This document shows positions 11,647 through 21,148 of a stretch of DNA of 64,000 nucleotides, piece after piece (positions within the stretch are counted from its first letter, which is position 1; each line of letters opens with the position of its first letter). The DNA comes from Antedon mediterranea (taxonomy: Eukaryota > Echinodermata > Crinoidea > Comatulida > Antedonidae), in contig NC_092670.1 in NCBI RefSeq assembly GCF_964355755.1, positions 39,977,795-40,041,794 on the forward strand, in the 5' to 3' direction. The notes under the pieces were generated by a model. The model saw nothing but the letters and a program-made list of their open reading frames with translations, was not told where the DNA came from and searched no databases. The translations under genes and the position numbers were made by a program.

Positions 11647-13442
11647 TTGGAGATGTTAAAAGAAGATCTAGATGAGGCTCTAATGCAAGCGGACAGTTTA
11701 AGAGAAGCGCTAGCAGTATTGGAACAAGAAGAACAGAAAAAGAAGCATGAGCAAGTGGTTAGTATTCAATATGCAAGGAAGATGACACTTTGATACCACA
11801 AGATTAAGTATAAATTGTATTGTATTTATATGTTAAGGCCAATTTACACAGACAATCTGTCCCACATACAATCTGTATCTCTCCTCAGCAGAAACTACCC
11901 ATCCGCTCTGCGTTGTGCAAATGGCCATAAGGAATAACATAGTTTCTAGTCTCGTCTGTGTAAATTGGCCTTTATCCGTTGTGAACCTTTGATTTTATTA
12001 ATACATATATAATAATAAATTCATCAAAGAGACACTGAATTATCTGAGACAGTGACTATTTATGAAAACAAGCTTAGAACGATTGAAAGCCAACAGAAGT
12101 CAACAGTGAGTGCAACATCTGAAGTCCAGGCTCAGGCTGACCAACTTCAGACCTGTATAGACCAACAGGCAGCAGAGCTTGTGGTGCTGAGGGACAGCCA
12201 AACCAAAGCTAGGAAGCTTATTGAACAGTTTGAATGCAGTAGAGAAGAAAAAAATAAAGAGATCGACAGCCTTAAGGTATTAAAAAAGTTGTTTTTTTTT
12301 TCTTTGTTCTCTGTACAAGCCTCCAGTGGTGTAACGGTTTTGAGTGTTCACTGGCTAAACCCATTGGCCCCAGAATTTGAGGGGCCCCAGAGCATGAACA
12401 GTCCACTACAACTACCCAGCGTTAAAGGGCCCCTTAGGAGTACTAAACCAGAAGCCTATGCCTCCTGCATTACACCACTGATACTCTACATATTTGCAAC
12501 CATATTTAAATGCATGGTGATCCATATGAATATGAATAATCCAACATGAACTAATACTAACTAATGTGGCATGGCTGCAGTGAGTCTATATGATAATGTA
12601 GATGGTAGTCACCATGATATTGTCATTTCATCTACACAGGTTCAACTAAAGGAATACGAAAATAAATGCGATCAACGACAAATGGAAAATAATGAGCGGT
12701 AAAGTTATGATACAGTGAAATTAAAAGTAATATAATTAACTAAATATTTGATAATACAGTATTAATAATGATATTAATTTAATAAGTTTTAACATTCTGT
12801 TTGTAGATTTGTAATAGAGGAATTCGGTCTGGCTAATGATGGATTGGACAGTTCAAACAAAATCAAGTATAAGGTTATAAAAGAGTAAGTGCTGTAAATT
12901 TAAGTGTTTTCTACTTCACCTCTCCTACCGTGTGTGTACGGTATGTAAATTAGGAATTTTGGACTGGAAAATCCCACTTACAGTAGACATCTTGTCAGGT
13001 GATTAGCAAACATGCACAAAAATTGACTTATTTTTTATATTAGAATTTCTGAAATAAAGGAAGTTATAAAGGAAATTGAAGAAAAGTTAAAAAGGTAAGA
13101 GATGTATAGTATATATTTCAAGATGGACATCCATCAGACAGTGTATACCACAATCGGAAAACCCTAACCCTAACGCCCGATTTACCAAATGTTGCCCCTA
13201 CTTAAATTTATATATAGATTACCTAGTCTAAAGCCTTAAATTCTTATTTCAACATTTGCTACAACAGAAGGACAAATAGCAAGTTTAATCTGTTGTTAAT
13301 AGTAATGTACTGACATTATAGAACCGTAGCAGAGGAATGTACAGCATTAGAGCATTTATTATTTTATAGGAGACTTCGAGCTGAGCTCTTCAAGCAAGCG
13401 TGTCTCAGACGGCTTCAAACGCGAACGACACTGCAGTCGTAG
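11647..13442 (+). CDS. 3' end of an unidentified coiled-coil gene
   Basis: Six putative exons with consistent phases: 11647-11757, about 12053-12276, 12640-12698, 12807-12884, 13044-13094 and 13370-13442 (stop TAG). The first two encode heptad-rich coiled coil (EDLDEALMQADSLREALAVL; later AELVVLRDSQTKARKLIEQF). The next include EFGLANDGLD and the charged helix EVIKEIEEKLK. The basic C-terminus ends TRTTLQS. The acceptor of the second exon is weak: either 12053 or a site near 12030 keeps the frame. AATAAA follows 28 bp after the stop. No start or 5' exons were found upstream, where other remnants lie. The family is unidentified; a centrosomal or cytoskeletal coiled-coil protein is only a guess. 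Confidence 0.6.
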
Positions 13443-13469
13443 AGAAGAGCCAGAGCCACGTTCGGCATG

Positions 13470-13475
13470 AATAAA
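13470..13475 (+). terminator. Polyadenylation signal AATAAA
   Basis: A canonical AATAAA 28 bp after the stop of the coiled-coil gene. Confidence 0.5.
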
Positions 13476-13544
13476 ATGATGCCAATATTAATGTATAATT
13501 ATTTTAGTTTTGATACTTTTGATACTATATATATCTATATATCC

Positions 13545-13995
13545 CATAGATGAACTTGTGTGTACTGTATATGCCATAGATGAACTTGTGTGTACTGTAT
13601 ATGCCATAGATGAACGTGTGTGTACTGTATATGCCATAGATGAACCTGTGTGTACTGTATATGCCATAGATGAACTTGTGTGTACTGTATATGCCATAGA
13701 TTAACTTGTGTGTACTGTATATGCCATAGATTAACTTGTGTGTACTGTATATTCTATAGATTAACTTGTGTGTACTGTATATTCTATAGATGAACTTGTG
13801 TGTACTCTACATCCCATAGATGAACTTGTGTGTACTGTATATGCCATAGATGAACTTGTGTGTACTGTATATGCCATAGATGAACGTGTGTGTACTGTAT
13901 ATGCCATAGATGAACGTGTGTGTACTGTATATGCCATAGATGAACGTGTGTGTACTGTATATGCCATAGATGAACGTGTGTGTACTGTATATTAT
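13545..13995. repeat. 30-bp minisatellite, about 15 copies
   Basis: The unit is 30 bp and contains CATAGATGAACTTGTGTG and TACTGTATATGC. It repeats without length change about 15 times, with point variants (GAACGTG, GAACCTG, GATTAAC, ATTCTATAG). Because 30 is a multiple of three, several frames on both strands stay open; these are artefacts. Confidence 0.95.
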
Positions 13996-14144
13996 CCCAC
14001 CTCCATAGATACAATTATGATCAATAAGGGTATCCAAAGAAGATTGTGTTTGATCACCAACTAATTGTTGGTTAAATTAAATTAATTTGTAATACTGTAT
14101 AAAATAATAATAGATCCATATTTTTGTATAATTATTGTAATATT

Positions 14145-14330
14145 ATTTTATTATGTTGGGGACCCCTTTGGAAACAAGCCTCTGGGCTTAAAGGGCCATC
14201 CCCTGCTTTCCATGCTTATTTTCTTGTCTAGTCTTGTATTTTTATATTTAATGTTTCTCTTTTTATTTCATTTACATTATACTGTTTTATTTATTTGTAC
14301 TGTATTTGGAAAGCAATAAATATTACTTAC
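14145..14330 (+). mobile_element. LINE 3' tail
   Basis: GGGGACCCCTTTGGAAACAA ... AAAGGGCCATCCCC followed by an AT-rich stretch and AATAAATATTACTTACTTA. It resembles the LINE 3' end at 19712-19960 (minus), which also has a GGAAACAAG segment shortly before its A-rich tail. Confidence 0.5.
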
Positions 14331-14807
14331 TTAATGTATCAATTATGTAGTAGGCCCTACTGTAGATGTAACAGCATTTTCCTATTTATTATTTATGTGT
14401 AATACAATTTTCATATTTGATATTACTTCCCACGCCATGTTCAGCTTTATTTTTTTTGTGGTTGCCCTATTGTCTTTCTTTTATTGCCAACAATACTAGA
14501 AATCTTGTCAGATAGTCTGAGGTTAACAGTACAGTATCACATCAAGAACTGATGGTAAATTCAACTGTATACTTTTATTAATGTTTTAAATACTGTACTA
14601 TAGTACAAAATACACAATTGTTTTTATTGGTTAGGTTTATTATATTAAAAGAAATTCCATTGCATTATAAACAAAACTGGCCCATTACCTGACAGTACTA
14701 CTATACTAGTAAAATTGATTATGGAATTGTGTGAATGAAATAAATGGTAGCTTTTCTCGGCTAAAATGTCACAAATGATTTATCAAATTTTCACTCTGTT
14801 TGAATTT

Positions 14808-15067
14808 TGTTATGTCTAGCTATGGTGCCAGTAGGCAAGATGATACATTTGTTTATCAGTATACACTTCCTATGTTATCAGTTGGTTTACAAATACCACC
14901 TGTAACTATACCAATTTGTATGAGTCATATAGATAGTAGAATTGTGAATAAAAGAGTTGTTAAAAAGTAGTCGAAGTGAATGCATCTATCTTTGAGTCAG
15001 CTTTACAATACTTTACATTATATTACAATACATTACTACTGTACAAAGGTACTGGGGGTATATAACA
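14808..15067 (+). repeat. Left LTR
   Basis: 260 bp, TG...CA ends, identical by eye to 18968-19227. It contains GAATAAAAGAG, a possible polyadenylation signal. Confidence 0.95.
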
Positions 15068-15070
15068 AAT

Positions 15071-15083
15071 TGGCGACGAGGAT
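15071..15083 (+). promoter_or_regulatory. Primer-binding site
   Basis: TGGCGACGAGGAT starts 3 bp after the LTR. The TGG start fits complementarity to a tRNA CCA end. The tRNA was not identified. Confidence 0.6.
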
Positions 15084-15108
15084 GGGATTTTAAATTCTAA
15101 GTGATACA

Positions 15109-15680
15109 ATGGCTGGAATTTCACCACCAGTACCGTTTCTACCTACTCCAGGCAAATCAACGTTAAAGTTTGAACAATGGTTTGAATTTTTTACAAATTA
15201 TACTCTTGCGTCTGGAAGTGACCGATGGAATGCTGAAAGAAGAAAAGCACTATTACTACATTGTCTTGGTACTGAGGGTCAACGTATTTACAGCTCTTTA
15301 CCAGAAAGAGAAATTGATCCAAATGATGATGTTAATTCATATGATGCAACTGTTGCCAAATTGCGGGCACATTTTAACCCAAGATTAAACGTTGTAGCGG
15401 AAAGATACAAATTTCGTCAACGTAGACAACTCCAGGATGAAACATCAGATGAGTACGTAAGAGAACTTCGACAATTATCAATTTCATGTAATTTCGGTGT
15501 AATAGCTGATGAAATGAGACCAGTTAGTTGAGAAAACTAATTCTTCCCGTATTCGCGAAAGATTACTTCTGGAAACTGAACTTACATTAAATACTGCCAT
15601 AGAAATTACAAGGCAATGCGAACATGCTGCAAAAGAATGCCAAATAATAGGTAAAGCTGAACTACCAGTACCTGTTTAGG
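15109..15680 (+). pseudogene. gag: gag, with frame break and stop codon
   Basis: The ORF opens with an ATG at 15109 and runs to a stop at 15529-15531. It contains the Ty3-type gag core (FEQWFEFF near the start, then DETSDEYVRELRQLS). Similarity to coding sequence continues after about 15518 in the other frame, the frame of pol, up to a TAG at 15677-15679. Zinc knuckles (15739-15855) follow the TAG and lead into pol. So gag and pol are divided by one frame change near 15515 and one in-frame TAG. These may be inactivating mutations in a copy mobilised in trans, or recoding sites. I cannot tell which from one copy. Confidence 0.75.
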
Positions 15681-15738
15681 TTTGTAATTACTCTTTCGTA
15701 TCTGCTCAACAGCCAGCAAAATACAAATCCAGTGAGTA

Positions 15739-15855
15739 CTGTTTTCGTTGTGGTTCGAAATCGCACAAAGCAAATGATGTCAAATGCAAGGCAAAGAAAG
15801 CTAAATGCAATAAATGCCGTAAGATAGGACATTTTGCTAGTGTTTGCAGAAGTGT
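15739..15855 (+). other. Two zinc knuckles between gag and pol
   Basis: Translated in the pol frame, the first knuckle is CX2CX4HX6C and the second the canonical CX2CX4HX4C (CNKCRKIGHFASVC). They lie downstream of the TAG at 15677 and upstream of the first ATG of the pol frame, so they would be translated only if that stop were bypassed. Confidence 0.8.
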
Positions 15856-15880
15856 TGAAATTGAAAATATTGATGAAACC

Positions 15881-18800
15881 ATGTCTGTTAATGTGATGGT
15901 TAACAGAAAATTACGCACTGACGTATTGATAGGTCATTCAGCAAAAGTGAACATGACCATAGATACTGGTTCACCAGTTACAATTCTACCCAAAAGAATC
16001 TATAATCGATATTTTGTCAACGAAGCTCTACAAAAGGCGTCAATCAAACTGATGACCTACTCCAAGGAACCGATACATGTGCATGGATTTGTGAATTTAC
16101 CAGTTACCCTTGCCAGTGAGCCAGAGAATAAAGTGCACGCGAAGATTTACATTGTAGAAAAAGGATCGCCTATTCTCGGGATGGACTTGATTAGCAACCT
16201 AAATATTAACATTGTGAAAGGACAAATTGCTTACGTCCAAGTTGCTAAAGATACTACTACAATTGATGATGCTGAATACAAGCAAGAACTGAAAAAGAAC
16301 TATCCGAGATTGTTCAATGGGAATGTGGGGCTCGCGAAGGATTTCGTACATAAAGTTATGGTCCGCGAACACTGTACACCGAAAATTCAGAAATTACGAA
16401 GCTTACCATTTACGGTAAGAGACAAAGTTGCTAAAGAACTTGATAGGTTAGAAAGCCAAGGAATTATAGAGAAAATTAATGCAAGTCCTTGGGTAAGTCC
16501 TATTGTCGTAGTAGGTAAAAAATCCGGTGATGTACGTATTTGTATAGATTTAAGAGAAGTTAACAAAGAACTTGTAGTAGACCAATTTCCTTTACCTGAT
16601 ATTTCAGAATTATTCAATTCATTGCATGGTGCTACTGTATTTTCTACGTTAGATCTTAGATCTGCGTACCATCAATTGACATTACATAAAGAAAGTAGGG
16701 ATTTAACTGCTTTTATTACGCATCAAGGCCTTTACCGTTATAAGAGAGTATGTTTTGGTCTTGCTTCCGCACCATCTGCATTTCAGAAAACAATGAGTTC
16801 AATCCTAATGAATGCAAAGGGGGTACGTTGCTATCTTGACGATATTGTTGTCTTTGGTAAAGATGAACATGAACATGCTATTAATATGGAAAATGTTCTA
16901 AGTAAAATACAAAAGGCAGGGTTAACGCTAAACCTTGATAAATGCAAATTTAGAGTGAAACAAATTTTATACTTAGGTCATACAATTTCGGCTTCAGGAC
17001 TTCAACCTGATAATGACCATGTAAAAGCCATAATCGAGGCAAAAATTCCAAACAACATCTCTGAATTGAGAACTGCTTTGGGAATGTTTGGATACTATGC
17101 AAAATTTGTACCAAATTATGCGACTACATCAGAACCATTAAGGTATTTGCTAAGGAAAGAAAATGCGTTTGTGTGGGGTACTGAACAACAAGCCGCATTT
17201 GATAAATTAAAGAATAGTATTGCTAAAAGTACTGCATTGAATTTGTTTGATCCCAAATTACCAGTGATTGTTACCACTGATAGTTCAGATTACGGAATAG
17301 GCGGTGTGCTAAGTCAAATTAAGGATAACATTGAAATTCCTATTGCATTTACATCCCGTACATTAACAAGTGCAGAGCGTAATTATTCAACAGGGGAGAA
17401 AGAAGCATTAGCTTGTGTATATGCTTGTAAAAAATGGTTTAATTACTTATTGGGTAACAAATTTACATTACGTACTGACCACAAGGCTAATTTAAAATTG
17501 CTAAGTTCATGTGCTACAGGTCATAAAACCATGCGAATTGCTAGATGGGCAGAGTGGCTACTTAATTTAGATTATGTGATTGAATATGTTACAGGGCAAA
17601 ATAATTCTGTTGCCGATGCTTTAAGTAGACTCCCCATAACAGAAAATAATCCTTCTGTTGATAATAGTGATGAATATGTATTAAGTTATATATTGGATGC
17701 TAAAACTTGCATTACAAAACAAGAGTTAATTAAGGAGACAAATACTGATCATGTGTCAACATTACTTAAGAAGTATATTACAACTGCATGGCCAAGTAAG
17801 AAAATGTTAAATGAAGAATTAAAACCTTACTACCTTGTAAAAGATGAATTGTGTTTAAATGATGATTTAATTATGAGGGGGGAGAGACTGGTAATCCCAA
17901 AATCATTGCAATGTAAAATAATTGATGAAGCACATACTGCACATCAAGGTATTGTACGAACTAAAAACAGGATTAGAGAACTATACTGGTTTCCTGCTAT
18001 AGATCGTAAAGTAGAAGATAAAATTAAGAATTGTGAACCGTGTCAAAATAGTGATAAGACGGCTAAAACTTACAATGCGCCATTACAACCAATTGCGTTA
18101 CCAGAACATGCATGGCAAAAAGTTGCTATTGATATAATAGGCCCATTTGAAAAGGGACCTAGAAAGTGTAGATATGCTATTGTGTTAGTTGACTATTTCA
18201 GTAAATGGCCAGAAGTTTCTTTTACTAATGATATTACATCTACATTTGTATGTAATTTTCTCGATCAGATATTTGCAAGAGAAGGATTACCAAATGAGTT
18301 GGTATCCGATAATGGGAAACAATTTGTATCCATAGAGTTTGAAAATTATTTAAAGGAGAGAGGTATTAAACACATTAGAACATCATTGTACTATCCTAAA
18401 AGTAATGGATTAGTTGAAAGAATGAATAGAACAATTAAACATACCATTCAAATGGCCAATGAAAATAATAAGAATTGGAATGAGGCCATGTTAGAATTTC
18501 TTATGATCTATCGATCTACACCTCATGCTGTTACAGGCATATCTCCTGCAGAATTATTACATAAGCGTAAATTAATTACTACACTAAATGTAAGACCTAC
18601 AGATGGTTACCAAAATGGAATTAAACATACTGAGAAGTATTACGATGATAAGAAAAATGTGAGGAAACCACAATTTAAAGTGGGAGATTCAGTACGAATT
18701 AAGAATCCGAGACATGTTGATAAATCAAGTAATAAGTTCTATAATGGAGGAAAAATTAAAAGAATTGTTAGTAATGCTACATATGAGCTAGATGATGGAA

Positions 18801-18937
18801 AGATCTGGAATGCTAAATACCTAACAAATGATCTAACCACACAGAAACAGAAAGATACTGTTGTACATACATTTGATAAAGATAGACCTAGACGTGAAGT
18901 TTATAAACCACGTTGGTTAATTGATTACACTCCCTAA
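15881..18937 (+). CDS. pol: Ty3/gypsy Pol polyprotein
   Basis: A 1,018-codon open frame; its first ATG is probably internal to a longer gag-pol reading. Protease active site DTGS is at residues 28-31. The reverse transcriptase fingers/palm follow, with YLDD at 318-321. RNase H starts near TTDSSDYGIGG (Asp 467). The integrase has an HHCC zinc finger (H685, H689, C718, C721) and a D,D-35-E core at D751, D810 and E846. There is no chromodomain; the C-terminus has a KVGDSVRI-type integrase tail. All the catalytic residues named here are present and the frame is uninterrupted, so Pol itself may be functional. Not a host gene. Confidence 0.95.
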   Translation: MSVNVMVNRKLRTDVLIGHSAKVNMTIDTGSPVTILPKRIYNRYFVNEALQKASIKLMTYSKEPIHVHGFVNLPVTLASEPENKVHAKIYIVEKGSPILGMDLISNLNINIVKGQIAYVQVAKDTTTIDDAEYKQELKKNYPRLFNGNVGLAKDFVHKVMVREHCTPKIQKLRSLPFTVRDKVAKELDRLESQGIIEKINASPWVSPIVVVGKKSGDVRICIDLREVNKELVVDQFPLPDISELFNSLHGATVFSTLDLRSAYHQLTLHKESRDLTAFITHQGLYRYKRVCFGLASAPSAFQKTMSSILMNAKGVRCYLDDIVVFGKDEHEHAINMENVLSKIQKAGLTLNLDKCKFRVKQILYLGHTISASGLQPDNDHVKAIIEAKIPNNISELRTALGMFGYYAKFVPNYATTSEPLRYLLRKENAFVWGTEQQAAFDKLKNSIAKSTALNLFDPKLPVIVTTDSSDYGIGGVLSQIKDNIEIPIAFTSRTLTSAERNYSTGEKEALACVYACKKWFNYLLGNKFTLRTDHKANLKLLSSCATGHKTMRIARWAEWLLNLDYVIEYVTGQNNSVADALSRLPITENNPSVDNSDEYVLSYILDAKTCITKQELIKETNTDHVSTLLKKYITTAWPSKKMLNEELKPYYLVKDELCLNDDLIMRGERLVIPKSLQCKIIDEAHTAHQGIVRTKNRIRELYWFPAIDRKVEDKIKNCEPCQNSDKTAKTYNAPLQPIALPEHAWQKVAIDIIGPFEKGPRKCRYAIVLVDYFSKWPEVSFTNDITSTFVCNFLDQIFAREGLPNELVSDNGKQFVSIEFENYLKERGIKHIRTSLYYPKSNGLVERMNRTIKHTIQMANENNKNWNEAMLEFLMIYRSTPHAVTGISPAELLHKRKLITTLNVRPTDGYQNGIKHTEKYYDDKKNVRKPQFKVGDSVRIKNPRHVDKSSNKFYNGGKIKRIVSNATYELDDGKIWNAKYLTNDLTTQKQKDTVVHTFDKDRPRREVYKPRWLIDYTP

Positions 18938-18954
18938 ATGTAACATGTGAAATT

Positions 18955-18967
18955 AGGAGGGGAGAGA
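18955..18967 (+). promoter_or_regulatory. Polypurine tract
   Basis: AGGAGGGGAGAGA directly before the right LTR, the usual plus-strand priming site. Confidence 0.8.
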
Positions 18968-19227
18968 TGTTATGTCTAGCTATGGTGCCAGTAGGCAAGA
19001 TGATACATTTGTTTATCAGTATACACTTCCTATGTTATCAGTTGGTTTACAAATACCACCTGTAACTATACCAATTTGTATGAGTCATATAGATAGTAGA
19101 ATTGTGAATAAAAGAGTTGTTAAAAAGTAGTCGAAGTGAATGCATCTATCTTTGAGTCAGCTTTACAATACTTTACATTATATTACAATACATTACTACT
19201 GTACAAAGGTACTGGGGGTATATAACA
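18968..19227 (+). repeat. Right LTR
   Basis: 260 bp, identical by eye to the left LTR; followed by the AATTT target duplication. Confidence 0.95.
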
Positions 19228-19711
19228 AATTTCTTCCCACAATGTTCACATTCATATGGTGTCTCTCCTGTGTACTCTCCCAAATGTCTTTTTAAATCTA
19301 GGAAAAATCTCACAACGTTCACATCGAAGAAGTTTAAACTCCTGGTGTGTTTGAACGTTCAGCTTGAAATCATTATCATCATTGAGTAGTTCATTGTTAG
19401 TCTGCATGCATCCCCAAATGTATCTTCAAATCATTTAACACAAGTTTATCTCCACAATGTTCACATTTGTATAGATTCATTATTATGTAATAAGTACAGT
19501 AAGTCTGACTTTCCCTGGCTGTTTCCACTGGGTATTGGTACACTTTCCAGAAGTCACTGAAAATAAGAAATAACCCACCAATCAAAAAGAAAATACACTG
19601 AAATTAAAATTGTGTACAAAAGTATGTAAATATAAATATCACTTGAAAATATAGTTTGAATTTACAGTAGGCCTAGGACAAATAACAACTTAAGTAGCAT
19701 TTTGTCGGATT

Positions 19712-20132
19712 TTGATTTGATTTATTTCAGCATCAGTACATAAAAAATCACAGACATACAATTAAAAATAGCAAATATAAAAAACCAAGAATAAAACAAG
19801 AAAGGATGCCAAGAATAACTCATAAAAGTCCTATGCGGACTTGTTTCCAATGAGGTCCTTTGAAAGAACAGCAAAAAAACATACAATGAAACATATAAAA
19901 ATTACAAAAAAAAAACAGCAAAAGGACTATCAAAAATAGATGAAAGCGCTTATTAAATAGTTTCTAGAGCTAGTGTACGTTCCTGTAGATACTTTTTAAC
20001 TTTACTTTTAAAACAACAAACAGTTTGTGATTCCTTAATGTTAATTGGTAAGTTATTCCATTCCTTAATAGCATTGTAAAAAAAGGTCACATGTGCCATT
20101 GGCTTGATAGTTGGAATTCTAAAATTAAAATT
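19712..20132 (-). mobile_element. 5'-truncated LINE inserted in a ZU5 exon
   Basis: The minus strand encodes a reverse-transcriptase C-terminus (FYNAIKEWNNLPINIKES, then FKSKVKKYL) typical of CR1/jockey-like LINEs, and a stop at 19953. A 3' UTR follows, ending in AAATAAATCAAATCAAAATC. Its 5' junction falls inside the ZU5 exon of B2. Confidence 0.75.
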
Positions 20133-20455
20133 GCAGTGTATGATAGGAGCAACTCGTGTTTCATTTGGCTGTTCCTGTTTTAAGTGTTCATCTTGATCTA
20201 AGTAGATGTATACCTCTTGTCTTGTTCCTTGAGGAATTGCACCTTCTGGGATAAAGAGATTAACATCGGCATCTTTGATGGTTAGGTTACCGCCTTTATG
20301 GTCGAATATTCCGGCAGCAAATATTGAAGTAAAAAAATTGAATTCAGATACGTCGTCTTTCAATTTCATCATTGAAACTTTCTCACGAAAAATCCGAAGC
20401 ATCTTTTCATAAACAGTGCCTTGCTCGTCTTCGATAGGCTTTGGTGGTCCAAGAT
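20133..20455 (-). pseudogene. B2: orphan first half of a ZU5 exon
   Basis: It starts at an acceptor with the same phase as the ZU5 exons of B1 and C (two leading bases). It encodes the N-terminal stalk and half the ZU5 fold: FAAGIFDHKGGNLTIKDADV, FIPEGAIPQGTRQEVYIYL, ending at ETRVAPIIHC. There the LINE joins in frame, giving a chimeric ORF with a LINE-derived tail to 19953. No other exons of this copy were found: the death exon upstream belongs to B1. It could persist only as a read-through or chimeric exon. Confidence 0.75.
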
Positions 20456-21148
20456 CTAAATTATAAATAAATTATAAATATTTATCAGAAGATAATTCTT
20501 CCATGGTTTTATTGGTAAGAGTTCATACGGGATAGTGAGAGAAAATGTGATTCGTTTTTATACTGAATTCTATCCATTCCATCATTAAAATACTGTATTT
20601 ATACAAAAATAAATATTAATTAAGCCAAATTGAAACAGTGGAGTAAACATATAGATACAGTTATAATTAGATTTCGGTTGGGCGGATTTTTCTCATTCTC
20701 AAAGATAACATCATTATCATTTCTAAACTTATAGTTTGAAGGATCAATTGTAGGACCTACAAGTGATTTTTAAATCAAAATTAAAATTGGCTACAGTTTA
20801 GTAGTTGACCATCAGCCGTGAATGAACTTGGTAGGTAGGCCTACCATGAGTATATACACATGAATGAGAGAATTTAATGTATTATTATATTTAACCTTGA
20901 GTATAACATAGTTTTGGTGTTGGTGTTTTATCAAATGTTTTATCAATAGATACAATCTTTCCAAATTGAGGAAGTTTTTTCGACCTATAAAATAGACCTA
21001 TCTAGATTAAACTTATCAAGACATCCAACATTTTTTCAAGGTTGTAATTAGACACGTGTTGTTATAATTACAGTATAATTGTTTTTGTGTTGTTGTTATT
21101 TTATAATGCATTTAATTTAATCTTGTCTTTGAGGAGATACATGATATT
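20456..21148. other. Spacer between B2 and B1
   Basis: AT-rich sequence without recognised coding or repeat content. It lies downstream of the B1 stop on the minus strand. Confidence 0.4.

Larger units (their letters stand above)
14808..19227 (+). mobile_element. Ty3/gypsy LTR retrotransposon, recent insertion
   Basis: A 4,420-bp element with 260-bp LTRs that I find identical, TGTTATG...TATAACA termini, and the 5-bp target duplication AATTT at 14803-14807 and 19228-19232. A primer-binding-site-like TGGCGACGAGG starts three bases after the left LTR, and a purine tract AGGAGGGGAGAGA (18955-18967) abuts the right LTR. Order is gag, protease, RT, RNase H, integrase, which is the Ty3/gypsy order. 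No env follows. The gag style and paired zinc knuckles fit the mag/SURL type known from sea urchins (inference). Gag carries a frame break and a stop, despite identical LTRs. Confidence 0.95.
14760..19585 (-). pseudogene. Decayed C2H2 zinc-finger sequence split by the retrotransposon
   Basis: On the minus strand, after a TTTCAG acceptor near 19562, the sequence encodes a finger start (YKCEHCGDKLVLNDLKIHLG) and then a stop. Further fingers follow in shifted frames: LLRCERC, then the classic linker and finger start TGETPYECEHCGKK at the LTR border. Past the left LTR, the flank 14760-14807 continues as FKQSENLINHL, completing that finger across the AATTT duplication, then hits a stop. The gene was therefore already decaying when the element inserted, or the frame breaks accumulated in parallel. 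Confidence 0.7.

Noticed and set aside
13488-14064. Open frames on both strands giving MAYTVHT-type or VCTVYAIDE-type repeats
   Set aside because: Artefacts of a 30-bp minisatellite whose unit length is a multiple of three.
14808-19227. Endogenous retrovirus
   Set aside because: There is no env frame between the integrase end and the right LTR; it is a Ty3/gypsy retrotransposon.
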